This document shows, one piece after another, positions 17,435 through 25,611 of a DNA stretch of 64,000 nt; the stretch's first letter is position 1; the number at the start of each line of letters is the position of its first letter. The position numbers and the translations under genes were made by a program. The DNA is taken from contig NZ_BJTC01000015.1 in assembly GCF_006829085.1 (NCBI RefSeq), positions 1 through 64,000 of the forward strand, written 5' to 3'. Source of the DNA: Chryseobacterium sp. ON_d1. Lineage in GTDB: Bacteria > Bacteroidota > Bacteroidia > Flavobacteriales > Weeksellaceae. The notes beneath the pieces were generated by a model. The model saw only the letters and a program-made list of their open reading frames with translations, searched no databases and had not been told where the DNA came from.

Positions 17435-17466
17435 CAAAAATACTATTTTTTTTGATTGAAATTCAA
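17435..17466 (-). promoter_or_regulatory. Promoter of adhesin paralogue 2
   Basis: TATTTTTG (17435-17442) with TTG (17464-17466) 21 bases upstream on the minus strand fits the flavobacterial promoter. It lies 16 bases before the ATG at 17418. Confidence 0.55.
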
Positions 17467-17545
17467 GTTAACACAATTTACATTATTACTAACGCAAATT
17501 TATTTATGTTAGAATATCAACTCTGTTTATTTTAAAATAATAAAA

Positions 17546-17571
17546 AAAGACTGACAAAATAGCCAGTCTTT
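17546..17571 (-). terminator. Terminator of adhesin paralogue 3
   Basis: AAAGACTG (17546-17553) pairs with CAGTCTTT (17564-17571), followed on the minus strand by TTTT. It is 14 bp past the stop at 17586. Confidence 0.75.
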
Positions 17572-17585
17572 CAGTTATCGTTTAA

Positions 17586-19946
17586 TTATTCTATATTTTT
17601 AAGCAATATCCATCCTGTTTTCACAGTAAGTTCTTTACTCGCAGGATCTTCAAAGGTTACCTGATACCAATACGTTGAAGTAGGAAGCTTCTTGCCCTGG
17701 AAATATCCGTCCCAATATGGTCTTATCTTCTCGGCTTTGAAGACTTCTCTTCCGTATCTGTCGAAAACCTGTCCGCTGAAGTCTTTATAGTTAACAACTC
17801 CGCTAAAGTCAATAACATCATTGATGTTATCTCCATTTGGAGTAATCACGTTTTTCATAACAAACGTAAAGAATTCAAGAAAGCCTACACAGCTTGTAAA
17901 TTTAACTCTTACCCGGATTGAGATGACTTTATTTTTAGGAACATTATTGAATATATTGGATGCCTGCCATGTAACCCCATTATCTACGGAATATTCCAGA
18001 ATACCGTTACTCGGATTACTTGCTGTAAGGATCATTGTTCCCGACTCGTTATAATCCACTTTTGTCACTTCCGGAATTACAGCTTTAATAACCTGGGTCT
18101 TAAACTCTTTTGAACAGACACCGTTACTGATCATTACCGAATACTCTCCCGGAGTACCTACTGTAATACTTTGACTTGTTTCACCGGTACTCCACTGATA
18201 GGTATATCCGGGTCCTGAACCTGCATCCAGAATAATTTTATCTCCCTGGCAGATATGGCCGCCTTTCAGGTTTGAAACAATGGCCGGTACTACTTCGATG
18301 GTAATACGTGCCGGTTGAAGAGATTTACATCCCTGTGCCCCGATTGCATACACAGTATAGGTTGTTGTCTGAGTAGGGCTTACTGTTCTTATTCCTCCTG
18401 TAGCAGCTGCAGAATCACTCCATTGGTAGGTTACTCCGCCAGATGCAGTTAACAATACAGATTCACCGGCACAGATTTTTAATCTTGGTGCTGTCAGTAA
18501 AGCGGTTGGAGTTTCTTCCTTTCTTAAAGTTAACGTTGCAATTCTACTGCAGAATGCCCCGTTGGAAACCAATACATATAATATTTGTCCATCAGTCCCT
18601 GTATAGCTGGTCAAATTGGTGATATAACTATTGTTTTGTGCCTGCGCATCAGCCTGATTCGCATAGAAACGGAATACAGCTCCCTGCGTTGTACTGATGA
18701 GCGGTTTTGCGGTTTCCAGGTTAAAGGTAGTCAATGTAGGTGTTGTACAGAGTTTGAGTTCAGCATTCTGTACGGTAGGGCTTGTTCCTCCGATAATTGT
18801 AATGGTTGCTTCACTAGGACACTGGTTCCCCGGAACCATTACTTTTACAGTATATACTCCTGGCTGGGTTGCTACATAAACAGCATTGGTTGCCCCCGAG
18901 ATTGCTACGCCGTCCTTATACCACTGATAGGTCATTCCAGGAATCGGGGCTACCTGAGCTTTAAGCTGTTTGGGTGTATTGTCACACATATTGATCGTAC
19001 CAGGCAGTACCACTCCGGCATCATCTACAATTTTAATTCCTACATCAAAAGAACCTCCTTCCAGGAAGACTGCCGAGTCATGGGTAGAATCCTTTGCATC
19101 AGCCAATACCATTTTAAAATGATAAGTCTGTCCCGGAATTACATCTGCCACAGCCGTTAATGGGGTTGTTCTTCCGAAATAATTAATAAGCACATGCGGG
19201 TTTGCTAATCCTCCAAAATAAGCTGCATTGATAGGTCCGCAACTGAATCCGTTTCCCGCAGGAACAATGTTGGTTGCACTTACAGGCCCCGCAGTTCCAG
19301 GTAATACCGCAAGGTTGGTATAAGTGGGATCTCCCACTTTCTTCAGCAACAGTGCGAAAGCATCAGAATAACCGAGACATGGATAATTTGAAGTATATTC
19401 ATCGGAAGCGAATATATAATTAAATTTTACCTGGTTAGAGTTAGGTACAAAATCAAATTCAAGAGCAACTGCATCTGTTAAGCTAACATTGGCTCCTGTA
19501 GCTGCTACAAGATCTGCATCACTTCCTGTTCCTACTGATTGTCCAACAGCAGACACATAGCTATTACCTGCTTCAGAAGCATATCCTGTAGTCAGGACAA
19601 TCCCATCCGTAAAAGGAAAATTGGTTGTTCCTTTATGAAAGTATCCCCAGAATCGGTTACTGTTGGTCACATCATGATTGGGAGAAACCGTAACATTGGT
19701 CACATTAGCGGTTGTACAGTTGGTTCCTCCGTTGATCAGAATATTCTTTACCAACTGCTCCGGAGTGTAGTTTGAAGGGGTGTAAGGGGGTACATTCACA
19801 TCTATGAATGCCCCTGCCCTAAGACTGGCAGCAGAAGGTTTTATTCTTTCAGATTTTCTGACAGGTCTCGTTTGAGAAAATACAGAAACAGAAATCAATA
19901 AAAAAGAAAAAAGGAAAAAATAGTTTTTTAGTCTATAAATTAACAT
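17586..19946 (-). CDS. T9SS type B secreted protein with a choice-of-anchor-L domain (adhesin paralogue 3)
   Basis: A 786-residue protein of the same length and design as paralogue 1. Signal peptide (LIYRLKNYFFLFSFLLISVS), RAGAFIDVNVPPYTPSNYTPEQLVKN-type head, FNYIFASDEYTSNYPC and YSDAFALLL of the anchor-L domain, MTYQWYKDGVAISGATN module, ICAGESVLLTASGGVTYQWS module, ICQGDKIILDAGSGPGYTYQWSTGE module, and a type B tail (KNVITPNGDNINDVIDFSG, VFDRYGREVFKAEK, GWILLKNIE). It is the most upstream of the three tandem copies. Expected at the cell surface via T9SS; binding partner unknown. Confidence 0.88.
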   Translation of the reverse strand: MLIYRLKNYFFLFSFLLISVSVFSQTRPVRKSERIKPSAASLRAGAFIDVNVPPYTPSNYTPEQLVKNILINGGTNCTTANVTNVTVSPNHDVTNSNRFWGYFHKGTTNFPFTDGIVLTTGYASEAGNSYVSAVGQSVGTGSDADLVAATGANVSLTDAVALEFDFVPNSNQVKFNYIFASDEYTSNYPCLGYSDAFALLLKKVGDPTYTNLAVLPGTAGPVSATNIVPAGNGFSCGPINAAYFGGLANPHVLINYFGRTTPLTAVADVIPGQTYHFKMVLADAKDSTHDSAVFLEGGSFDVGIKIVDDAGVVLPGTINMCDNTPKQLKAQVAPIPGMTYQWYKDGVAISGATNAVYVATQPGVYTVKVMVPGNQCPSEATITIIGGTSPTVQNAELKLCTTPTLTTFNLETAKPLISTTQGAVFRFYANQADAQAQNNSYITNLTSYTGTDGQILYVLVSNGAFCSRIATLTLRKEETPTALLTAPRLKICAGESVLLTASGGVTYQWSDSAAATGGIRTVSPTQTTTYTVYAIGAQGCKSLQPARITIEVVPAIVSNLKGGHICQGDKIILDAGSGPGYTYQWSTGETSQSITVGTPGEYSVMISNGVCSKEFKTQVIKAVIPEVTKVDYNESGTMILTASNPSNGILEYSVDNGVTWQASNIFNNVPKNKVISIRVRVKFTSCVGFLEFFTFVMKNVITPNGDNINDVIDFSGVVNYKDFSGQVFDRYGREVFKAEKIRPYWDGYFQGKKLPTSTYWYQVTFEDPASKELTVKTGWILLKNIE

Positions 19947-19962
19947 TTTGTTTTCATTTGTT

Positions 19963-19970
19963 CAAATGTA
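19963..19970 (-). promoter_or_regulatory. -7 element for adhesin paralogue 3
   Basis: TACATTTG on the minus strand matches TAnnTTTG, 16 bases before the ATG at 19946. A second match, TATTTTTG, sits at 19972-19979. All three adhesin genes have such an element 16 bases before their ATG. Confidence 0.45.
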
Positions 19971-20099
19971 GCAAAAATAATATTATCAGATCAGCCTTTA
20001 ACGCTACTATTTTATAAATAACCCTTCAGATTTATAACATTTTTTTCTTATTGTTACATTTTCCGCAAATTATTTAACTGAAAAATTCATGCATAAAAA

Positions 20100-20124
20100 A
20101 ACAGATCAATCATATTGACCTGTT
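20100..20124 (-). terminator. Terminator of the DUF1003 gene
   Basis: AACAGATCAAT (20100-20110) pairs with ATTGACCTGTT (20114-20124) with one mismatch; the minus strand continues into a run of T. It lies 25 bp past the stop. Confidence 0.7.
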
Positions 20125-20148
20125 CTATTGTATTGTTAGTATTTTTAT

Positions 20149-20706
20149 TTATTCATTGTCTTTTTTCAGTTGATCAATCTCATTCTGAAGCTGGGAAATA
20201 ATATCTTTTAAGGCTTTTATTTCATTTTTGTTAGAGCTCACATTACTTTTCAGCATTACATTTTTTGCTCTCTCATTATGATCTTCCTCTTCCTCTTCTT
20301 CATTGATCTCTTCAATATCCTCACTGATTTCCTCTATATCTTCCTGGATATCCTCAATATCTTCATTGATCTCCTCAATGTCTTCGCTGATCTCTTCAAT
20401 ATCCTCACTGATTTCCTCTATATCTTCCTGAATATCCTCAATATCCTCCTGAATATCTTCAATTTTTTCGTGGCTTTTATTCACAGACATCTGGATAAAG
20501 ATAGCCAGATAAATAGCTTCCAGAGAAAGTACTGTAGTAAGAATCAGAAGCATCTTATCAAAATCAACAATATTCAGCATCGGAAGTAAAAACGAAGTAA
20601 GAAAAAGCAGAGTATGTACAACCAAAGACTGGATAGATCCTATCCATGAGGTAATACTGTCCGCTATTTTTTCAAGAACTTCTGTTTTTTCGTTATATTT
20701 TTTCAT
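20149..20706 (-). CDS. DUF1003-like membrane protein with a long heptad-repeat coiled coil
   Basis: A 185-residue protein. Residues 12-75 hold two membrane helices with the DUF1003-like pattern ITSWIGSIQSLVVHTLLFL and LSLEAIYLAIFIQM. Residues 81-136 are eight nearly identical heptads of the type DIEEISE/DIEDIQE, followed by an acidic run (EEEEEE) and a second coiled-coil segment (NEIKALKDIISQLQNEIDQL) at the C-terminus. Charge in the repeat is strongly negative. The predicted design is a membrane-anchored rod facing the cytoplasm. It starts 12 bp after the TIGR02757 gene, so it is the last gene of that operon. Function unknown. Confidence 0.75.
   Translation of the reverse strand: MKKYNEKTEVLEKIADSITSWIGSIQSLVVHTLLFLTSFLLPMLNIVDFDKMLLILTTVLSLEAIYLAIFIQMSVNKSHEKIEDIQEDIEDIQEDIEEISEDIEEISEDIEEINEDIEDIQEDIEEISEDIEEINEEEEEEDHNERAKNVMLKSNVSSNKNEIKALKDIISQLQNEIDQLKKDNE
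20299..20466. repeat. 21-bp coding minisatellite (eight units)
   Basis: Eight 21-bp units, each encoding one heptad of the DUF1003 protein's coiled coil. Plus-strand units look like ATCTCTTCAATATCCTC with variants at third positions. Copy number could change by slippage without frameshift. Confidence 0.8.
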
Positions 20707-20718
20707 CCTTTATATTTT

Positions 20719-21495
20719 TTACAACAGTTCTTTGGTTACTCCCAATCCAAACAGGGCAAAATCATATTTTGCAGGGTCTTTTCCATCAAATTTTCTGATG
20801 GCAATATCCAGTTCCTCCACGGTTTTCCAATCATTCTGAGTACGGGAAACCAATCCTAATTTTCTGGAGATATTTCCGGTATGCACATCCAAAGGAATAG
20901 AAAGGTTTTTCTGATCTGTATTTTCCCAGATTCCAAAGTCTACTCCGCGTTTATCTTTGCGCACCATCCACCTTAAAAACATAATAATCCTTTTAGCAGA
21001 AGAATTTTTGTAAGGTGAACTGATATGTTTATGACTTCTGTGCTTTTCTGTTTCCAGAAACTCACTTCTGAATCTTTCGATGGCATGGAGAAAATTATTC
21101 TCTGATTTTTTTACTTCAAAGAGATTTTCAAGACTTTCATTTTCTCTATAAACTCTGTTGAACTGTCTGATAAAATAGGAGAAATCCTGTCCGTTAAAAG
21201 TCCTGTGAATGCTTTTATCCTGAATATCTTCCAGATTTTTTTCCGAATAATTCATTACAAAATCATACGGAGAGTTCCCCATGATATCAAGCATCTTATC
21301 AGCAGAATTAATGATTGATTTTCTATTTCCCCAGGAAATTGTAGCGGCCAGAAACCCTGCTATCTCAATGTCCTGTTTTAAAGAAAAACGATGCGGAATC
21401 TGTATCGGGTCATTTTCAATAAAATCAGGAGCATTGTACTGATCTGCTTTTTCGTTAAGAAAATCTCTTAATTCTTCAAATTTCAGCATACTCAT
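20719..21495 (-). CDS. TIGR02757 family protein
   Basis: About 258 residues from the ATG at 21495, which lies one base past the stop of rnz; the longer reading frame to 21561 would overlap rnz and has an atypical N-terminus. Conserved stretches include DPIQIPHRFSLKQDIEIAGFLAATISWGNRKSI, MLDIMGNSPYDFV, RIIMFLRWMVRKDKRGVDFGIW and PLDVHTGNISRKLGL. The family resembles the helix-hairpin-helix DNA glycosylase fold in its C-terminal part, but no biochemical role is established that I know of. It is translationally linked to rnz and followed by the DUF1003 gene. Confidence 0.82.
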   Translation of the reverse strand: MSMLKFEELRDFLNEKADQYNAPDFIENDPIQIPHRFSLKQDIEIAGFLAATISWGNRKSIINSADKMLDIMGNSPYDFVMNYSEKNLEDIQDKSIHRTFNGQDFSYFIRQFNRVYRENESLENLFEVKKSENNFLHAIERFRSEFLETEKHRSHKHISSPYKNSSAKRIIMFLRWMVRKDKRGVDFGIWENTDQKNLSIPLDVHTGNISRKLGLVSRTQNDWKTVEELDIAIRKFDGKDPAKYDFALFGLGVTKELL

Positions 21496-21496
21496 T

Positions 21497-22411
21497 TTAA
21501 ATCTTAACACTTTCCAACGCTTTCGGTAAAAATGTATTGGGGAAAATTTCTCTGGCTTCATCGGTAAACACTGTCAGATCCCCATATCTATTGGAAAAGT
21601 GCCCTAGAATAAGTTTTCCCACCTGTGCTTTCTGAGCAATAGTAGCCGCTTCCAATGCTGTCGTATGCCCCGTATAATCAGCCATTTCTTTCAGATCGTG
21701 TAAAAATGTAGATTCATGATACAGAACCGTTGCATTTTTTATGATCGGAATGACACTTTCAAGGTAACGGGTATCACTGCAAAATGCATAAGATACCGAC
21801 GGAGCCGGATCAACAGTCAGAATTTCATTTTTAAGAACATACCCGTCGCTCAGTACAAAATCCTTCCCTGCCTTGATATTGTGATAATCACAGGTTTCAA
21901 TTTCACTGTACTTGGCGATCTCCTTCATATTAAGATGTCTGTCTTTCGGCTTTTCTTTAAAAAGGTAACCATTACAGTAAATCCTGTGATCCAAAGGAAT
22001 GGTATACACTTCTATCCTGTTGTCCTCATATATTTTTTCAGAATAATCTTTATCCAGTTCATGATAAACCACTTCAAAACCACGATGGGTTTCTGTAATC
22101 TGAAAAATGGTTTCCAGCATCTTCTTAATTCCTTTGGGCCCATACACATGCAACGGATTTTCTCTTCCTAAAAGGCGGAAAGAAGCAATAAGCCCCGGCA
22201 GACCAAAACAGTGATCCCCATGAAGATGGGAAATAAAAATATGATTGATTTTTGAAAATCTTGCTTTTGCTTTTCTCAGCTGCACCTGTGTACCTTCTCC
22301 ACAATCAATCAGGAAGAGTCTCTCCTCCATTTCCAGCAGCTGGGCCGTGGGTGATGTATTGATCGTTGGAATAGCTGAATTAAAGCCTAATATTGTTAAA
22401 TAAGTACTCAA
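21497..22411 (-). CDS. rnz: Ribonuclease Z
   Basis: A 304-residue metallo-beta-lactamase-fold endonuclease that removes tRNA 3' trailers. Zinc motif HLHGDH at residues 62-67, further ligands in YHESTFLHD (the family Asp in CSDTRY, later His in HTTALEAA and GHFSNRY). The N-terminus TYLTILGFNSAIPTINTSPTAQLL is typical. Length matches dimeric bacterial RNase Z. It heads an rnz-TIGR02757-DUF1003 gene set with close spacing. Confidence 0.95.
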   Translation of the reverse strand: MSTYLTILGFNSAIPTINTSPTAQLLEMEERLFLIDCGEGTQVQLRKAKARFSKINHIFISHLHGDHCFGLPGLIASFRLLGRENPLHVYGPKGIKKMLETIFQITETHRGFEVVYHELDKDYSEKIYEDNRIEVYTIPLDHRIYCNGYLFKEKPKDRHLNMKEIAKYSEIETCDYHNIKAGKDFVLSDGYVLKNEILTVDPAPSVSYAFCSDTRYLESVIPIIKNATVLYHESTFLHDLKEMADYTGHTTALEAATIAQKAQVGKLILGHFSNRYGDLTVFTDEAREIFPNTFLPKALESVKI

Positions 22412-22429
22412 ATCAATAATTTATTACAG

Positions 22430-22437
22430 CAAATGTA
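22430..22437 (-). promoter_or_regulatory. -7 element of rnz
   Basis: TACATTTG on the minus strand is an exact TAnnTTTG match, 18 bases before the rnz ATG. No TTG at the usual distance. Confidence 0.45.
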
Positions 22438-22479
22438 CAACAGAAAAACTAAATGGGTATTGAACGCTGATACTTAAAC

Positions 22480-23055
22480 TTAATCAGTCACTTTTAAAAA
22501 ATCCATCAATAAGTCTAACGCCTGTTTACGGTGACTGATTTTATTTTTGTCTGCAGGGTCCATTTCTGCAAAGGTTCTTTCATATCCTTCAGGAACAAAA
22601 ATAGGATCATACCCGAATCCTTTAAAGCCCTTATTTTCTGTCAGTAAATTTCCGTGCACTCTGCCTTCAAAATATTGGGCACCGTTTTCATCATAATAAC
22701 ACAAAACTGTTATAAAATAAGCCTTTCTGTTTTCAATCCCCTGCATTTCCTCCAATACTTTTTCAATGTTTTTGGCAAAGTCATGATCTCCGGCATAACG
22801 GGCAGAAAAAATTCCAGGTCTGCCATCCAAAGATTCTACGACCAGACCGCTGTCATCTCCTAAACTTGGAATCCCTGTCTTTTCAAAACAGTATTTTGCT
22901 TTGATAAGTGCATTGGCATGGAAAGAGTCTCCATCTTCCACAATTTCTTCGTGAATATTATAGTCCGTAAGACTTTTTACCACACAGTCCTTTCCAAGGA
23001 TCTGCTGGATTTCTTCTTTTTTATGTTCGTTGTGCGTTGCTACTAATAATTCCAT
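22480..23055 (-). CDS. rdgB: XTP/dITP pyrophosphatase (RdgB/HAM1 family)
   Basis: About 191 residues from the Met that begins MELLVATHNEHKKEEI; the frame extends six codons upstream, but the family starts at this Met. It hydrolyses non-canonical purine nucleotides (dITP, XTP) to the monophosphates. Motifs: VATHNEHKKEEIQQIL (N-terminal), SLGDDSGLVVESLDGRPGIFSARYAG (central), GFGYDPIFVPEGYERTFAEM and KNKISHRKQAL (C-terminal). It is 40 bp downstream of the CPBP protease gene and likely shares its transcript. Confidence 0.94.
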   Translation of the reverse strand: MELLVATHNEHKKEEIQQILGKDCVVKSLTDYNIHEEIVEDGDSFHANALIKAKYCFEKTGIPSLGDDSGLVVESLDGRPGIFSARYAGDHDFAKNIEKVLEEMQGIENRKAYFITVLCYYDENGAQYFEGRVHGNLLTENKGFKGFGYDPIFVPEGYERTFAEMDPADKNKISHRKQALDLLMDFLKVTD

Positions 23056-23095
23056 TTCTATTTTCATTTTCAATTTTACTTTTTAGCCCGGTGTA

Positions 23096-23926
23096 TTACA
23101 TTTCAGCATAATGTACTTTATATTTTTTCATAAATAAATAATAAAATAAAGAGAAAAGTACGATTCCTACGGCCAGAACCAGCCATTCCGAAATATGAAG
23201 AACTTTTGCAAAACTTTCATCTTTACCGTACAGCACCAATAGTGACAGGGTTAAGTTGTTAAAAGCATGCAAAAGCATCGGTATCAGTAAAGATTTTGTT
23301 TTATAATATACCAATCCCAGCACACAGCCCAGCATTACTGCACTGATGAACTGCCAGGGGTTCCCGTGAACGACTCCAAAAATAATGGAGGCATATAAGA
23401 TCGCTTTCCAGGGTTTCACTCCTTTATTCATCAATCCTTTCTGAATAATACCTCTGAAGATAATCTCCTCAAAAACCGGAGCCATAATGACTGTCATCAT
23501 GATCATAACAACCGGATTGTCGGTCAGCTGGCTCATCAACTGAGTAAAATACTCATAAAAATCTCCGAAAAAAGGTCCTGAAGTAGGGATCTGGGCCGCA
23601 ACAAACTCAGAAATAAACATCATCCCTGCCATCATTGGAAAAATCAGGAGATAGGTAGAAAAATTAACTGATGACAAATTGAAATTAAGCTTCTTTTGTG
23701 TAGTACGCCTTACAATGAAAAAATCAAAAAAGGCAATTGCTGTAAGAAATCCTACAGAATTCGCTACCATCATAAACCAGTCTTTCAGTTCAATATTTTC
23801 CCTGAAAACAACTTTCCAAAAAGTACTGAATAAAGAAACAGCCATTGTTCCCACGACTAATCCAACGACCAAAACCACACCGCCAATCCATGTGAAGGTA
23901 AACTTTGGGTATTTGCTATTTTCCAT
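23096..23926 (-). CDS. CPBP-family intramembrane metalloprotease
   Basis: About 276 residues, starting at MENSKYPKFTF (23926); the ATG at 23956 lies inside the promoter. Seven or eight membrane helices. CPBP (Rce1/Abi) motifs: EEIIFRG with Glu153, Glu154 and Arg158, FGVVHGN with His187, and LLHAFNN with His220. Members cleave CAAX-like or bacteriocin-type peptides or have unknown substrates; nothing nearby suggests a bacteriocin, so the substrate is unknown. Confidence 0.85.
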   Translation of the reverse strand: MENSKYPKFTFTWIGGVVLVVGLVVGTMAVSLFSTFWKVVFRENIELKDWFMMVANSVGFLTAIAFFDFFIVRRTTQKKLNFNLSSVNFSTYLLIFPMMAGMMFISEFVAAQIPTSGPFFGDFYEYFTQLMSQLTDNPVVMIMMTVIMAPVFEEIIFRGIIQKGLMNKGVKPWKAILYASIIFGVVHGNPWQFISAVMLGCVLGLVYYKTKSLLIPMLLHAFNNLTLSLLVLYGKDESFAKVLHISEWLVLAVGIVLFSLFYYLFMKKYKVHYAEM

Positions 23927-23953
23927 CCTTTCTCTGTAAAAGTTTATCAGAAA

Positions 23954-23984
23954 CAAAGATAATTTTTTTGACTGCTACAGGCAA
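23954..23984 (-). promoter_or_regulatory. Promoter of the CPBP-rdgB pair
   Basis: TATCTTTG (23954-23961) with TTG (23982-23984) exactly 20 bases upstream on the minus strand. Its position rules out the upstream ATG at 23956 as the start. Confidence 0.65.
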
Positions 23985-24001
23985 CTAAAAAAGGATTTTC
24001 T

Positions 24002-24009
24002 TATTTTCG
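24002..24009 (+). promoter_or_regulatory. -7-like element for the 24035 gene
   Basis: TATTTTCG differs from TAnnTTTG only at position 7. It lies 25 bases before the ATG; no TTG at the expected spacing. Confidence 0.3.
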
Positions 24010-24034
24010 TCCCTTTATCCATCAACATCACAAA

Positions 24035-24739
24035 ATGAATACAGAAAATCCGTTCCAGAAGATTGAATCTACAACAAACAGATTGATGACCATTATTCTG
24101 TATATACTTTTCTCTGTCATATTGATTCCTTTCACAATTCTTTTCCTGGTAGGACCTGCTTATGGAATTTATAAAAGAGGATTTGAAACAATGATTTATC
24201 CGGTACTCTTTGGCTGGGGGTTTTCATTGCTGATTCTGATTCCTGTTATTCGCTATTATATTATCAAAAGAGAAAAACAAGTGCATAAAATTGTCGTTGA
24301 CGGAACCGGGCTTTTATTTTATAACACAAAAAATGAAATTACAGATCAGATACTCTATACAGATCTGCGGCCTTCAAAACAGAATTTTGATATTTACACA
24401 GTCAGCCCGGTGGGATCAGGTATGGCTCCTTTACTGGAAATTACAGCACTATCAGAGCACAAAGAAGTGGCTGCAAGACGCATTGATATGAATCTTCCCC
24501 TGAAGGTGGTCAAAAATAAATCTGCTCTGTACACTCATTTCCTTCATGGAATTGTTACTTTTCGGCCTGACCTAAAGGTGGATCCTCTTGTTTTCCGTAC
24601 CTATTCTATAAATACGGAAACATGGAAGGTAAACAGCAAAGGGGTTTCTTTGGGACGCTGGCTTTTAATTCTAGCAGCTCTTATGGTTACAGTGCTTATA
24701 CTCGGGTTTGTTTTTTTATTATCTGAAAATCCACACTGA
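24035..24739 (+). CDS. Membrane protein of unknown function, first of a tandem pair
   Basis: A 234-residue protein with two N-terminal helices (LMTIILYILFSVILIPFTILFLVGPAYGIY; FGWGFSLLILIPVIRYYII), a soluble middle (VDGTGLLFYNTKNEITDQILYTDLR) and a C-terminal helix (WLLILAALMVTVLILGFVFLL). The middle resembles a small PH-like beta domain. It is a clear paralogue of the next gene (shared D..G..FYN..N.I...ILY.DL, LFLHGIVTFRPDL-type motif) and the two are 1 base apart. I do not recognise the family. Confidence 0.7.
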   Translation: MNTENPFQKIESTTNRLMTIILYILFSVILIPFTILFLVGPAYGIYKRGFETMIYPVLFGWGFSLLILIPVIRYYIIKREKQVHKIVVDGTGLLFYNTKNEITDQILYTDLRPSKQNFDIYTVSPVGSGMAPLLEITALSEHKEVAARRIDMNLPLKVVKNKSALYTHFLHGIVTFRPDLKVDPLVFRTYSINTETWKVNSKGVSLGRWLLILAALMVTVLILGFVFLLSENPH

Positions 24740-24740
24740 T

Positions 24741-25451
24741 ATGACAGAAAAATTCCACGCTATAGAATCCAAAATCAATAAGCCCGTTACTTATTTTTTA
24801 ATGGGGCTTATCTGGATAGCTGTTATTCTGATTATTATAGTAACCGGGACCGTTTTCAGTTTTTTTTGCAATAATTTCAGACAATACTTAGAAAATGATC
24901 CCGGTATTTTTTTCACGCTTTTTATTGCCCAGCTTCTCCTTATGTTTTGCTGCATAGTTTTGATAATGGCTTTAACCCACAGAAAAAAGCAAAAGATCCG
25001 AAAAGCCATGGTGGATGAAAAAGGAGTAACATTCTATAATAACCGGAATACCATCATTGAAACTATTTTATATAAAGACCTTCAGTCTGCTCAAAATTCA
25101 TCCGGTGATGTACAGGTCTGTAACACGCAGACTATAAAATATGGCAAGACAACATTACGAATCTATCTGAAAAATAAAGCAGGAAAAATTTTACCAGCAA
25201 CTGTAGATTTCAATTTTGAGCTGGTGATTCTAAGTAATCAATATGATCTGTATCGGCAGTTTCTGCTGGGTATTCAACACTTTCGTCCTGATCTGAGAAT
25301 AACTCCACAGACAATTGAACAGTACAATCTTACTTCAGAACCTCAGAAAACTGAATTTGGAATCTTTGAATACATCATGGCTGCAGTTTTTATATTGGCT
25401 GCAGCCGGATTGGTTTATGTTGTTATACTGCTAATGAAAATGTTTGTTTGA
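24741..25451 (+). CDS. Membrane protein of unknown function, second of a tandem pair
   Basis: About 236 residues from the ATG at 24741; the frame runs back to 24708 but that Met lies inside the upstream gene. Same architecture as its neighbour: N-terminal helices, VDEKGVTFYNNRNTIIETILYKDLQSAQ, QFLLGIQHFRPDLRITPQT, then a C-terminal helix (FEYIMAAVFILAAAGLVYVVILLM). A duplication product that has diverged. Function unknown. Confidence 0.7.
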   Translation: MTEKFHAIESKINKPVTYFLMGLIWIAVILIIIVTGTVFSFFCNNFRQYLENDPGIFFTLFIAQLLLMFCCIVLIMALTHRKKQKIRKAMVDEKGVTFYNNRNTIIETILYKDLQSAQNSSGDVQVCNTQTIKYGKTTLRIYLKNKAGKILPATVDFNFELVILSNQYDLYRQFLLGIQHFRPDLRITPQTIEQYNLTSEPQKTEFGIFEYIMAAVFILAAAGLVYVVILLMKMFV

Positions 25452-25558
25452 TTAATAAAATTGAAGCAAAGCCAATCACAGATAGTTCAGAGTTATATTT
25501 TTTATTCTCAAGCGCAGCTATCTTTCTATTCTTCTGCCTAATGAATATTGTCTTAATT

Positions 25559-25566
25559 TAAATTTG
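25559..25566 (+). promoter_or_regulatory. Candidate -7 element of prfC
   Basis: TAAATTTG matches TAnnTTTG, 45 bases before the prfC ATG. No clear TTG partner. Confidence 0.3.
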
Positions 25567-25611
25567 AAAACCTCGTAAAAAATCACGATTTTTGCAACTT
25601 CAAAATACGAT

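Noticed and set aside
20278..20589. Plus-strand frame over the heptad-repeat gene
   Set aside because: Shadow of the 21-bp repeat; the minus-strand frame has a membrane anchor, coiled-coil logic and operon position.
21496..21561. Longer N-terminus for the TIGR02757 protein
   Set aside because: It overlaps rnz and has no family similarity; the ATG at 21495 sits one base after the rnz stop.
23096..23926. CPBP protease as part of a bacteriocin or abortive-infection system
   Set aside because: No small leader-peptide gene, exporter or immunity gene is adjacent; neighbours are rdgB and an unrelated membrane pair.
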